From: CAYLNH01 sp964384625
GTDB taxonomy: Bacteria; Verrucomicrobiota; Lentisphaeria; JABSQK01
Assembly: GCA_964384625.1 (NCBI GenBank)
Contig: CAYLNH010000077.1
Span: forward strand, 1-26,271
Direction: 5' to 3'
DNA: 26,271 nucleotides
The position numbers and the translations under genes are program-made. Numbering within the stretch: the first letter of the stretch is position 1; each line of letters opens with the position of its first letter. Below are positions 7,702 through 15,094 of the stretch, in pieces. The notes beneath the pieces were generated by a model. The model was not told the origin of the DNA. It did not search any database and worked only from the letters and a program-made list of their open reading frames with translations.

Positions 7702-8508
7702 ATGATGCGGTTTGAACGCGGCCGGCCGGCCCGGTCGCTCTGTTTTACACTGATTGAGTTGCTTACGGTGATCGCGATTATCCTGATTCTGATATCGCTG
7801 TTGCTGCCGATTCTGGGTCGGGCGCGGCGTCAGGTGCTGCGGGTGACCTGCATCAACAACCAACGCCAGTGTGTGGCCGGCGCCTTCCTGTATGCCGGCG
7901 ACAACAGCAACTGCCTGTTCCCCGGCGCCGCCGGCTGGCATCCAACCTACGGCGCCGGTCTGCACAGCGGCGCGCACCATCGTCAATTCCGCCTTGAAGG
8001 GTATGGCGGTGCGCCGGATTACTCACTGGCAGCGTTGATCGACGGCTATGTCGACCCGGCGGTCTGGGTTTGCGGCGCCATGGATGTGGCCAAGCCGATC
8101 AACGATCCAGGCATCACGATCACCCCCGCCGCCTGCACCCTGGGCTACAACGCGGGCAACGGCGCCAAAGGCGGCGACGGCTATCCGGATTACGGCACCG
8201 GCGGGCCGCTGCCGCTGCAGGCCATGGTTGCCGACAGCCCGGAATCGCTGACCTTGATGCAGGACACGATGTATGTGAACGTAACCGGTGACGGGCGCTT
8301 CAACCACGGTGACGGGATCTGGTCGGATGAAGCCGGCAACCCGGCCAAATGGGTGATCCGTGCGCCGACGATTCACGGGGCGGACGGAACGGTTGCCGCG
8401 TTCTATGACGGCGGCGCCGGCTGGTTCGGTCTGTCCGCGCTGGCGGAGGTCGGGTTGAAACAACCTGGCAGTGCAGTGCAGCGCGTCTGGGGGGTCCTGC
8501 CCGAGTAG
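7702..8508 (+). CDS. Pseudopilin-like protein with type IV prepilin N-terminus
   Basis: This 268-residue protein carries a type III (class) prepilin signal: a basic leader, cleavage site C14/F15 in CFTLIEL, Glu at mature position 5 (E19), and a hydrophobic helix to about residue 38. The -1 residue is Cys rather than the usual Gly, a form common in Lentisphaeria. The rest is a Gly/Ala/Asp-rich ectodomain with scattered cysteines (CINNQRQC, NSNC, VWVC, AACTLG) and a late HGADGTVAAFYDGG segment resembling the conserved DG motif in the large PVC pseudopilin-like families. The GGAGG at 7691-7695 selects ATG 7702 over an upstream ATG at 7636. It stands alone, not in a secretion operon. It is probably displayed on or secreted across the envelope; the ligand is unknown. 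Confidence 0.85.
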   Translation: MMRFERGRPARSLCFTLIELLTVIAIILILISLLLPILGRARRQVLRVTCINNQRQCVAGAFLYAGDNSNCLFPGAAGWHPTYGAGLHSGAHHRQFRLEGYGGAPDYSLAALIDGYVDPAVWVCGAMDVAKPINDPGITITPAACTLGYNAGNGAKGGDGYPDYGTGGPLPLQAMVADSPESLTLMQDTMYVNVTGDGRFNHGDGIWSDEAGNPAKWVIRAPTIHGADGTVAAFYDGGAGWFGLSALAEVGLKQPGSAVQRVWGVLPE

Positions 8509-8543
8509 CGGGTCGGCCGGGCGATTGCCGGGGTTGGAACCAG

Positions 8544-8870
8544 TCAATTGAGCATAAAGAACCCCAGCGCCGATCCCGGGACAAACGACGCGATTGCCGT
8601 GCCGATGTACACGGCGCGGCTGTGCCTGGCTGAGCGATCCTCGGGTTTCACCAGGAGCAGACCACCAGGATAAGCCAGGAAGACGAGCGACGAGCCGGCG
8701 ATGAACGCCCACAACACAGGGTCGTTGTTGCCGGCCTCGGGCAGTTTTGCCCGCGAGACATCGGCTGCTTTTGTGGCCGCCTGGATCAGGGCGGAAATGC
8801 TGCTGCCGAGGAATACCCCCGGCATAGCACCGCAAAACAATGAGACGAGAAGCAGGGCCTTGTTTGCCAT
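8544..8870 (-). CDS. Small membrane protein with three predicted TM helices (108 residues)
   Basis: I do not recognise a family. Three hydrophobic stretches are visible (about residues 5-24, 52-74 and 86-105), separated by a mostly polar loop at 30-50 and a basic/acidic loop at 75-85 (KPEDRSARHSR). The C-terminus ends within the last segment (FFMLN). Gly and Pro within the helices (GAMPG, YPGG, VPGSALG) give it a channel- or subunit-like look without evidence of function. GGAGGAA directly precedes the ATG at 8870; longer upstream readings lack such a site. It begins 53 nt after the cimA stop on the same strand and converges with the pseudopilin gene 35 nt away. Confidence 0.7.
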   Translation of the reverse strand: MANKALLLVSLFCGAMPGVFLGSSISALIQAATKAADVSRAKLPEAGNNDPVLWAFIAGSSLVFLAYPGGLLLVKPEDRSARHSRAVYIGTAIASFVPGSALGFFMLN

Positions 8871-8923
8871 CTCGTTCCTCCGAAAGAGAGGAGATGCGCC
8901 GACAGTGCTTGCCGGCGCGACAG

Positions 8924-10513
8924 TCACTCCTTGCGGCGGCCGTTCTGGTCGCGGTAGAGCTTGTGTTCCACCGAGTCGACCAGGGCTTGCCACGAGGCCT
9001 CGATAATGTTCTCGCTGACGCCGACTGTGCCCCAGAACCGTTTGCCGTCGGTGGACTCGATCAGCACCCGCGTCTTGGCGGCGGTGCCGGAATCGCTGTC
9101 CAGTATGCGGACCTTGTAGTCGCGCAGTTGGACGTCGCCGATGGTGTCGTAGAAGCGGCTCAGCGCCTTGCGCAGGGCCAGGTCGAGGGCGTTGACGGGG
9201 CCGTCGCCTTCGGCGGCGGAGATCTCGGTGTGACCGTCCACCGTGACTTTCACGGTTGCCTCACTGATCGGGAATTCATTGTGGCCGCGTTTCTCGACGA
9301 TGACGCGGAAGCCCTCGAGTTCGAAGAACGGCTGGAAGTCCTCGACGGTCTTGCGCATGAGCAGTTCGAAGGACGCTCCGGCGGCTTCGTACTCGTAGCC
9401 TTCGTGTTCCATGCGTTTGAGTTCTTCGAGGATGTTCCGGACCTCGGGGCTCTTGCTCTTCAGGTCGATATTGTGTTCGGCGGCCTTCATCAGGATGTTG
9501 CTGCCGCCGGAGAGGTCGGAGACCAGTACGCGACGCTGGTTGCCGACCGTTTCCGGGGGCATGTGTTCGTAGGAACGGGCCACCTTCTGAACGGCGTTCA
9601 CATGCATGCCGCCTTTATGTGCGAAGGCGCTGCGGCCGACGTACGGCTGGCGCATATCCGGCCGGATGTTGGCCAGGTCGTAGACGAAATTGCTTACCTC
9701 GGTCAGGTGGTGCAGGTTGGCTTTCGGCAGGCAGGTGTGCCCGAGCTTGAGCTGCAATGCCGGGATGATGCTGGAGAGATTGGCATTGCCGCAACGCTCG
9801 CCGAGCCCGTTGATCGTGCCCTGCACCTGCGAGGCCCCGGCGTTCACGCCGGCGAGTGAATTGGCGACGGCCAATTCGCAGTCGTTGTGCATGTGCACCC
9901 CCAGTTCGACGCCGTCCGGCAACCGGGCGAGCACCGCACGGCAGATCGCGTCGACTTCGGTCGGCAGGGAACCGCCGTTTGTGTCACAGAGCACAACGGC
10001 GTGGACGCCGGCTTCAGCGGCACTGCGGACGGTATCCAGCGCGTAGTCGGGGTCGTCTTTATAGCCGTCGAAGAAGTGTTCGGCATCGTAGATCACCTCG
10101 CGGCCCTGGTGGTTCAGGAAGGCGCAGGTTTCGCCGATCATCCGCAGGTTTTCGTCGGGGTCGACGCGCAGGACCTCCTTGACGTGGAGCATCCAGGTCT
10201 TGCCGAAGATGGTGCAGGCCGGGGTTTCAGCTTCAAGGAGGTGCTTGAGGTTCTCGTCGTCCTCGACGGCGTTACTGCAGCGCCGGGTGCTGCCGAAGGC
10301 CGTCAGCTTGGCGTGTTTCAGGTTGAGCTTGCGGGCGGCGGCGAAGAAAGCGATGTCTCTGGGGTTGGACCCGGGCCAACCGCCTTCGATGTAGGCGATA
10401 CCGAAATCGTCGAGCCGTTCGGTGATGCGCAGTTTATCGAGTTTTGAGAGGTTGACGCGTTCGCCCTGCGTGCCGTCACGCAGGGTGGTATCGTATATAT
10501 CCACACGGGCCAT
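8924..10513 (-). CDS. cimA: (R)-citramalate synthase
   Basis: This 529-residue DRE-TIM metallolyase condenses pyruvate with acetyl-CoA to citramalate, the entry to threonine-independent isoleucine synthesis. Visible signatures: YDTTLRDGTQGE at the N-terminus, YIEGGWPGSNPRD, CDTNGGSLP, the metal-binding HMHND, and NGLGERCGNANL. These and the length fit the bacterial citramalate synthase subfamily (TIGR00977 type) rather than 2-isopropylmalate synthase. The C-terminal 130 residues (about 385-520, with FRVIVEKRG and SDSGTAAKTRVLIES) form the LeuA-type allosteric domain, normally the isoleucine feedback site. The ATG at 10513 is chosen because the family starts close to the catalytic motif; AGGA lies nine bases upstream. 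An intrinsic terminator ends 27 nt before this ATG, so transcription may be attenuated. hom lies upstream. Confidence 0.92.
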   Translation of the reverse strand: MARVDIYDTTLRDGTQGERVNLSKLDKLRITERLDDFGIAYIEGGWPGSNPRDIAFFAAARKLNLKHAKLTAFGSTRRCSNAVEDDENLKHLLEAETPACTIFGKTWMLHVKEVLRVDPDENLRMIGETCAFLNHQGREVIYDAEHFFDGYKDDPDYALDTVRSAAEAGVHAVVLCDTNGGSLPTEVDAICRAVLARLPDGVELGVHMHNDCELAVANSLAGVNAGASQVQGTINGLGERCGNANLSSIIPALQLKLGHTCLPKANLHHLTEVSNFVYDLANIRPDMRQPYVGRSAFAHKGGMHVNAVQKVARSYEHMPPETVGNQRRVLVSDLSGGSNILMKAAEHNIDLKSKSPEVRNILEELKRMEHEGYEYEAAGASFELLMRKTVEDFQPFFELEGFRVIVEKRGHNEFPISEATVKVTVDGHTEISAAEGDGPVNALDLALRKALSRFYDTIGDVQLRDYKVRILDSDSGTAAKTRVLIESTDGKRFWGTVGVSENIIEASWQALVDSVEHKLYRDQNGRRKE

Positions 10514-10540
10514 GGTTGCATATCCTGAGTTCAAACGGGT

Positions 10541-10567
10541 AAAGAAAAAATCTGCCGGGGGCGGCAG
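10541..10567 (-). terminator. Intrinsic terminator/attenuator immediately upstream of cimA
   Basis: On the minus strand CTGCCG, a CCCC loop and CGGCAG (10567-10552) are followed by ATTTTTTCTTT (10551-10541). The T-tract ends 27 nt before the cimA start codon, which leaves too little room for a separate downstream promoter. It therefore either ends hom transcripts or regulates cimA by read-through. Confidence 0.72.
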
Positions 10568-10576
10568 GGAGAAGTG

Positions 10577-10593
10577 CCGGGGGCGGACCCCGG
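10577..10593 (-). promoter_or_regulatory. Alternative hairpin in the cimA leader (possible anti-terminator arm)
   Basis: CCGGGG (10577-10582) and CCCCGG (10588-10593) form a 6-bp stem with a 5-nt loop. A 12-bp direct repeat (TGCCGGGGGCGG at 10553-10564 and 10575-10586) means the arm at 10588-10593 could pair instead with the copy inside the terminator and open it. This is a sequence-based proposal only. Confidence 0.35.
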
Positions 10594-10710
10594 TCAGCAG
10601 ACAACGGCGTGGTGGATGCCATCGTTAGAACCGGACAGACATTCCCGCTGGAATGTGCGCCGACGTCCTAACGACTCGACCATCTCCTCTTGTTTTCGTG
10701 CGTTGTTCAT
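10594..10710 (-). CDS. Possible small ORF or leader peptide between hom and cimA (38 residues)
   Basis: An ATG at 10710 opens a 38-codon frame beginning MNNARKQEEMVESLGRRR and ending HHAVVC, whose stop abuts the alternative hairpin of the cimA leader. The frame stays open upstream through the hom stop to a TTG at 10752 (52 residues, with ARELLYR just before the ATG). The peptide looks helical and plausible, but no proper Shine-Dalgarno sequence is seen at either start. It is not rich in Ile, Val, Leu or Thr, so it does not resemble a classical amino-acid leader peptide. Confidence 0.2.
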   Translation of the reverse strand: MNNARKQEEMVESLGRRRTFQRECLSGSNDGIHHAVVC

Positions 10711-10738
10711 GCGGTACAATAGCTCGCGGGCGCCGGAA

Positions 10739-12037
10739 TCACAGATCTTCAATGCGAATCATGACCGGTTCCGCCCGGACGATTTCCAGTTGCTGAATCT
10801 CTGTCAGCGCCTTGCGGATGTCGGCTTCAAGGGCCATATGCGTGGTGAAGATGACGGGGACGGCATCGAGATCTGTCTCCGTCTGATGCACACTGGCGAT
10901 GCTTATGTTGTTGGCGCCGAGGATCTGAGCCAGCTGCCCGAGCACGCCGGGGACGTCGATGACGCCGAACCGAAGATAGTAGCGGCAGCGGATCCTGGTT
11001 ATCGGGGTCAACTCGTCGGTATAGCTGGCGTGATCGCGAAAGCCGCTGACCCGGTGGGCGGTGTTGTGCGTGATGTTCAGGCAGACATCGACCAGGTCTG
11101 CGATCACCGCGCTGGCGGTGGCGTCCTGCCCGGCGCCGCGGCCGTAGAACATGGTCTCACCGACAATGTCGCCTTTGACGAATACCGCGTTGAACACGTC
11201 GCTGACGCCGGCCAGCATGGAGTGGACCGGGATCAGGGCCGGGTGCACGCGCATCTGGACCTGCCCGTTCTCCAGTTTGATAATGCCCAGTTGTTTGATG
11301 CGGTAGCCGTTGGCGGCGGCATTTCGGATGTCGGCCAGTTCCAGATTACGGATGCCTTCGACATGGAGGTTGTCCATCCCGAACCAGGTACCGTAGGCGA
11401 GAGACGCCATGATGGTGGTCTTATGGGCGGTGTCGCCGCCGTCGATGTCGAGCCCGGGATCGGCCTCGGCATAACCGAGTCGCTGGGCGTCGGCCAGGAC
11501 CTCCTGGAAGTCGGCGTTTTCCCGCTCCATCCGGGTGAGGATGTAGTTGCAGGTGCCGTTCAGGATGCCGTAGATGCTCTCGATATGGTTGGCCGACAGC
11601 CCTTCGCGGAGGGCTTTAATGATCGGGATGCCGCCGGCGGTGCTGGCTTCGTAGTAGATATCGGCGGCGCCGGCTTCCGCGGCGGCGAAGATCTCGTCGC
11701 CGTGGTGCGCGAGAAGGGCTTTGTTGGCCGTGACCACCGGCTTGCCGCTGCCCAGCGCTTTGAGGATGAACCGCCGCGCGGCATCGGTGCCGCCGATCAA
11801 CTCGATGATCACATCGAGCGCGGGGTCGTCGACCACGGCTTCCGCGTCGGTCGTCAGGATTTCGGGATCGATGGGAACGCCCCGGTCGGTGGTGGTGTCG
11901 AGGTCCGCAATGCGGCGGACGACCGGACGAACGCCGGTGCGGGCGCCGATCAGTTCGCCGTTTTTTTCGAGGTGCTTGACAACCCCGGCGCCGACGGTGC
12001 CGAATCCCAACAGCCCGATGCTCAGTTCCTGACTCAT
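10739..12037 (-). CDS. hom: Homoserine dehydrogenase with ACT domain
   Basis: This 432-residue enzyme reduces aspartate semialdehyde to homoserine, the precursor of threonine and methionine. The NAD(P)-binding GLLGFGTVGAGVV starts at about residue 8; VTANKALLAHHG, YEASTAGGIPIIK and NGTCNYILTRM follow; the catalytic GLDIDGGDTAHK carries the conserved Asp and Lys. The C-terminal ACT domain (about 350-432, FGVIDVPGVLGQLAQIL and NNISIASVHQ) is the usual threonine-responsive part. Length is typical for the monofunctional Gram-positive/PVC form. ATG 12037 is chosen because the Rossmann motif follows closely; AGGA is 14 nt away, so initiation may be weak. cimA lies downstream on the same strand, linking homoserine-derived and citramalate-derived isoleucine precursors. 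Confidence 0.95.
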   Translation of the reverse strand: MSQELSIGLLGFGTVGAGVVKHLEKNGELIGARTGVRPVVRRIADLDTTTDRGVPIDPEILTTDAEAVVDDPALDVIIELIGGTDAARRFILKALGSGKPVVTANKALLAHHGDEIFAAAEAGAADIYYEASTAGGIPIIKALREGLSANHIESIYGILNGTCNYILTRMERENADFQEVLADAQRLGYAEADPGLDIDGGDTAHKTTIMASLAYGTWFGMDNLHVEGIRNLELADIRNAAANGYRIKQLGIIKLENGQVQMRVHPALIPVHSMLAGVSDVFNAVFVKGDIVGETMFYGRGAGQDATASAVIADLVDVCLNITHNTAHRVSGFRDHASYTDELTPITRIRCRYYLRFGVIDVPGVLGQLAQILGANNISIASVHQTETDLDAVPVIFTTHMALEADIRKALTEIQQLEIVRAEPVMIRIEDL

Positions 12038-12604
12038 GTGTGTGCCGGTTATCCTGATGGTTTCGTGTTTGTTGCGCCGACGGTTACAGCGCAAAGGGTG
12101 CATACGGTACATGTGGCGGGGCGGATGTCCAGTGCCGGATCGGGGGTTGCGCCGGGTGACAGCCGGGGGGCGTTGCCCCGGACAGTCTCGTGCTGCGGCA
12201 GACGCGGATCAAGCAAATGCCGTTTTGTCCCTGACGCCCGCAATTCGGACTGAGCGGTACGGTTGCGGCAGGAAACCCGGTCTATGTTTTCGATGTGACG
12301 ATGCCGCACAGAGTTCAACAGTCTCCCAGATGGGCTTGGCGCAAGTTTTCCAGCCGGGGATGGAGGTCAAGCGCTGTCCTGGAAGGTGGCTTGTTCGTCC
12401 CGACACCGATCGGGGCGAGCCTCGTGTTTCGACGGCAACGCCGCCGGCTGGATGTCTGGACCGGCTCTCCGAATTGCCCGCTTTCGGGCTCGCGGGGAAA
12501 CGTTGGCGAAATGGTTTCGTGCTTCAGAACAGGTCCATTCCGACGTCTTCCGCGATTCCCGAGGCCCGGGGAATCCGTGGCGGAAAGGCTTTCGCCGCGC
12601 CTCT
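12038..12604. other. 567-bp interval without a convincing gene
   Basis: Frames are open here on both strands, but their products are rich in Arg, Cys and Trp and lack ribosome binding sites, as expected of antisense frames in GC-rich DNA. No tRNA or riboswitch was recognised. Two hairpins are visible: 12163-12181, upstream of hom, and GATTCCC (12554-12560)/GGGAATC (12569-12575), 29 nt past the stop of the SGNH gene on the minus strand but without a T-tract. The hom promoter is presumably here, but I cannot place it. Confidence 0.55.
12163..12181. repeat. Intergenic GC-rich palindrome
   Basis: CCGGGG (12163-12168), a 7-nt spacer (GGCGTTG) and CCCCGG (12176-12181) make a 6-bp stem. The arms are identical to those of the hairpin at 10577-10593 in the next intergenic gap, so this may be one copy of a dispersed intergenic palindrome. 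Confidence 0.4.
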
Positions 12605-13642
12605 CTACCGTTGCGGGTGGAAATGATCGGCGACCAGCCGGCCGAGCAGAGCGCCGCCATACGAGTTGATGTGGTGCGTGTCGCGCATCAGAAACCGATA
12701 GGCTTGCGGCATGCGGCGGGCGTAGTCCAGCCAGGCTTCGGTGAGCGGGATGTGTTCAGCGTGCTCGGCGGCGGCGACCGCCGCCAGTTGTCGGCGAACC
12801 GCGGGCCCGGTGTGCGTGTTGCAGGGATGCGGGTTCGCCGGGTCTTTGGGGTCGTTGGCGACCGGGGGCGCCGGTTCGGCAATGGCGATCTCCGCCCCGG
12901 AATGCGCGCGGAGTTCGCGAATCAGCCGCTGCAGGCTGTGAGCTTGGCCGGCGCAGCTCAGTCCGGCGAAAAGCACCAGATCCGGATTGCGGGAGGCCAG
13001 TTCGGTTTGGGCGTCCATCAGCGCGAAGCGCGCTTCCTCGCCGGTGCGAATCACCTCGATCAAGTCGATCTCGACTCCGGGGTAATCGCGGCAGAGGAAC
13101 GGGATGAACAGGGAGTTGGCGAGATCGTTGGCGACGCTGTCGCCGGTAATCAGCAGGCGGACGGTCGCGCCTGCCGCCAGTCGTTCCGCTGTTTGCGGCA
13201 GGAGGCGCAGCCGATCAACGGGAGGGCGGCAGGGGATCGGGGCCATATCCGCCAGCAATCGATCGCCCCAGGCGGCGGCGGCCGCCGGCGACGACGCGGT
13301 CAGCTCGACATGGCGCACTTCCAGCCGGGCGCCCCGGCGCGGTCGGGCCGCCAGGCGGATACCGCGAACGCCGACAAAACTCTGAAAGTGGACTTCCTGG
13401 CGGCGCCAGCGCCAGCCGGACGCGATGCCGGTGTAGTGGTCGGCGCGGAATTCATTGCCGTCGCCGTCGTCGAAGAATACGGCCCAGTAGGCGTCACGCC
13501 GGGTTCTGGCCTCGAATGTCGCCTTGAAAAAGTGTCCCGGTTCGACCGGCAAGACGGGGCTGCACCAGCGGTTTTGAGCGCTGGTGCAGACGACCGGCCC
13601 GCGGCAACGGAAAATCGGCGGGGCAGAGGTGTCCAAGGGCAC
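12605..13642 (-). CDS. SGNH/GDSL-like hydrolase with N-terminal beta-rich domain
   Basis: The 345-residue product has an SGNH esterase-like C-terminal half: block I around ITGDSVAND (G167-D168-S169, Ser nucleophile), and block V DTHH (D321, H324) as the remaining catalytic pair. Block III, normally GxND, is not recognisable; the corresponding stretch reads LFAGLSCAGQ, so the oxyanion Asn may be missing. The N-terminal 125 residues are rich in aromatic and charged residues (FFDDGDGNEF, HYTGIASGWRW) and resemble a carbohydrate-binding-like beta sandwich. There is no clear signal peptide from this start. The GTG start at 13642 overlaps the upstream stop by one base (TAGTG), indicating coupling with the secreted protein gene. 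It may deacylate a polysaccharide or lipid; the substrate is not evident. Confidence 0.7.
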   Translation of the reverse strand: MPLDTSAPPIFRCRGPVVCTSAQNRWCSPVLPVEPGHFFKATFEARTRRDAYWAVFFDDGDGNEFRADHYTGIASGWRWRRQEVHFQSFVGVRGIRLAARPRRGARLEVRHVELTASSPAAAAAWGDRLLADMAPIPCRPPVDRLRLLPQTAERLAAGATVRLLITGDSVANDLANSLFIPFLCRDYPGVEIDLIEVIRTGEEARFALMDAQTELASRNPDLVLFAGLSCAGQAHSLQRLIRELRAHSGAEIAIAEPAPPVANDPKDPANPHPCNTHTGPAVRRQLAAVAAAEHAEHIPLTEAWLDYARRMPQAYRFLMRDTHHINSYGGALLGRLVADHFHPQR

Positions 13643-14877
13643 TACGGGGCCTTTTGTTGCAGGCGCAATTCCAGTCGTTTGAGATAGAGGTCGACGGCCG
13701 TTTCGAAATCGGTCTCGTCGAGGCCGGCTTCGATCAGCGGGTAAAATCCGTAGACCCGGCGGGCGGGTGAGTGCTTGCCGCGTTCGAGCCGGCGCAGGCA
13801 GCTCTGGATGTCGGCGATTCGTTTGACCGCTTTGCCGAGGGCTTCCCGGGCGGCTTTCAGGTCGCGGACGAAACGGTCGGTCTTGCCGTTGCGCTGATAT
13901 TCGAAGAGCGCTTTGATATAAGTCCGCAACGGTTCGGTTAGAAGCAGCGGGGCGTAGTACTGCAGGCGATACAACTGCTCGAGCCGCTGTTCCAGTTCCC
14001 GGGCAGGAATCCGGTAGGCCGGATCCAGATCGGCGACCTGATCGAGCCGCACGACCATCTTTTTGTCGGAGTCGGGCACAGGCACGGAAATCCGTTCCAG
14101 CGCGGCGACGCTTTGGGCGACGGCGGCGGCGGCCGAACGGGTGCCGGGCGTTCGGGTGACTTTGGGAAAACGCTCCTGGAACCAGGCGTCCAGGGGGTGC
14201 TTGCCCGGTTTAAGCAAAGCGCCGAGATTGCGGCTGGGAGTCAACAGGGGCTGCGTTGTTTTCAGCAGTTTACCGACGATCATTGGATCGGCCCGCAAGA
14301 GAACCTGCAGGGCGCAGGCGCTGACATCCGCATAGAGCTCATAGAGCAGGGGCTCGGTGGGCGGCAGTGGTTGATCCACCAATTCAGTCAGTTTCGGCGC
14401 GCGCCGTTTGCGGACCAGGACGCGACTGGCCCGATACCAGTCGTCCGGCAGCGGGTTGCCGGCGCCCATCGCCGCCCGGTACTGGATCGCTGCCACCAGC
14501 CAGTCCGGGATATGCCGCGGCTTGACCTGCTTGACCGAACGGTGTTCGAGCGCCCAACGATACAACAGCGCCCGGACGATTTCGGCCTGGATGACACGTT
14601 CCGGACGGGACGTGTCCAGGGGAAACACGCAGCCGCGTTTGTCGTCCTGCAATTCCCGGCGGCCGGGGCCTGCGATGAACCGGATCGGAACGCGCGGAGC
14701 GGCGCCGCGCACCAGGAACCGGATGCTCTTCTCAGCTCCCGCCGCCAGATCGCGGATCTGCTCGCCGGCAGCCGCATCCTCGCTCTGGACGGTGATCAAG
14801 TCGTCGGCGCCGTGGATCGGCCCGGCGGCGATCAGGCAAACGAAGACCAGGATGACTGGGATTCGGAACAGAAGCAT
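13642..14877 (-). CDS. Secreted protein resembling an inactivated MA-like gluzincin peptidase
   Basis: This 411-residue protein starts with a signal peptide (MLLFRIPVILVFVCLIAAG, cleavage near 24). Residues 85-140 have the layout of the peptidase MA-like domain, where an HExxH helix is followed by PxWlxEGlA: here VIQAEIVRALLYRWA (A98-E99-I-V-R102) and then HIPDWLVAAIQYRAA (122-136). Both zinc-ligand histidines are replaced and the EG glutamate is missing, so if the homology is real the domain is catalytically dead. The C-terminal half (about 255-411) is helical, Arg/Leu/Glu-rich and possibly coiled. No strong Shine-Dalgarno sequence is seen. It is coupled to the downstream SGNH hydrolase gene. 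The gluzincin link is my inference from motif spacing alone. Confidence 0.6.
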   Translation of the reverse strand: MLLFRIPVILVFVCLIAAGPIHGADDLITVQSEDAAAGEQIRDLAAGAEKSIRFLVRGAAPRVPIRFIAGPGRRELQDDKRGCVFPLDTSRPERVIQAEIVRALLYRWALEHRSVKQVKPRHIPDWLVAAIQYRAAMGAGNPLPDDWYRASRVLVRKRRAPKLTELVDQPLPPTEPLLYELYADVSACALQVLLRADPMIVGKLLKTTQPLLTPSRNLGALLKPGKHPLDAWFQERFPKVTRTPGTRSAAAAVAQSVAALERISVPVPDSDKKMVVRLDQVADLDPAYRIPARELEQRLEQLYRLQYYAPLLLTEPLRTYIKALFEYQRNGKTDRFVRDLKAAREALGKAVKRIADIQSCLRRLERGKHSPARRVYGFYPLIEAGLDETDFETAVDLYLKRLELRLQQKAP

Positions 14878-15016
14878 GGGAGCAATCTAGCATTGGACCG
14901 GCGGAAGGCCAGCACAACCGCAGTCCGGCACCGGCAGGCGCGAAGCAGGCTTGAAAACAGGCAGTGTCGAAGTACGGTTTCGTGCGCCTGTTGAACAGCG
15001 CTTCGGACACTGTCCG

Positions 15017-15056
15017 TTGCGACCGGCAGTCTTCACGGTCCACGACTTGCGACCGG
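15017..15056 (+). repeat. Direct repeat pair overlapping the zinc-ribbon promoter (possible operator)
   Basis: TTGCGACCGG occurs at 15017-15026 and again at 15047-15056, exactly 30 bp apart (about three helical turns). The second copy contains the -35 element. Spacing and position suggest a regulator site, but no regulator is identified. Confidence 0.35.
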
Positions 15057-15075
15057 ACGGTTTTGTTACTACAAT
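15047..15075 (+). promoter_or_regulatory. Predicted sigma-70-type promoter of the zinc-ribbon pair
   Basis: TTGCGA (15047-15052), a 17-bp spacer and TACAAT (15070-15075, 5/6 consensus) lie just before the FmdB-family gene. Transcription would start near 15082, leaving an unusually short leader of about 13 nt; the gene also lacks a clear Shine-Dalgarno sequence. Confidence 0.55.
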
Positions 15076-15094
15076 ATGAACAGAGAACATTCCA

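Noticed and set aside
10697..10720. Plus-strand TACAAT near 10715 as a promoter.
   Set aside because: No gene follows on the plus strand, and the nearest TTG-type -35 is 19 bp away.
10690..10740. T-box-like element in the hom-cimA gap (TTGTACCGC on the minus strand).
   Set aside because: It lacks the full conserved T-box core and is over 130 nt from the terminator, whereas a real T-box lies beside it.
10574..12253. 559-codon plus-strand open frame opposite hom.
   Set aside because: Antisense shadow of homoserine dehydrogenase, with no ribosome binding site and no domain.
12036..12626. Plus-strand frames across the hom/SGNH gap, up to 196 codons.
   Set aside because: Arg/Cys/Trp-rich products with no Shine-Dalgarno sequence, no conserved motif and composition like other antisense frames here.
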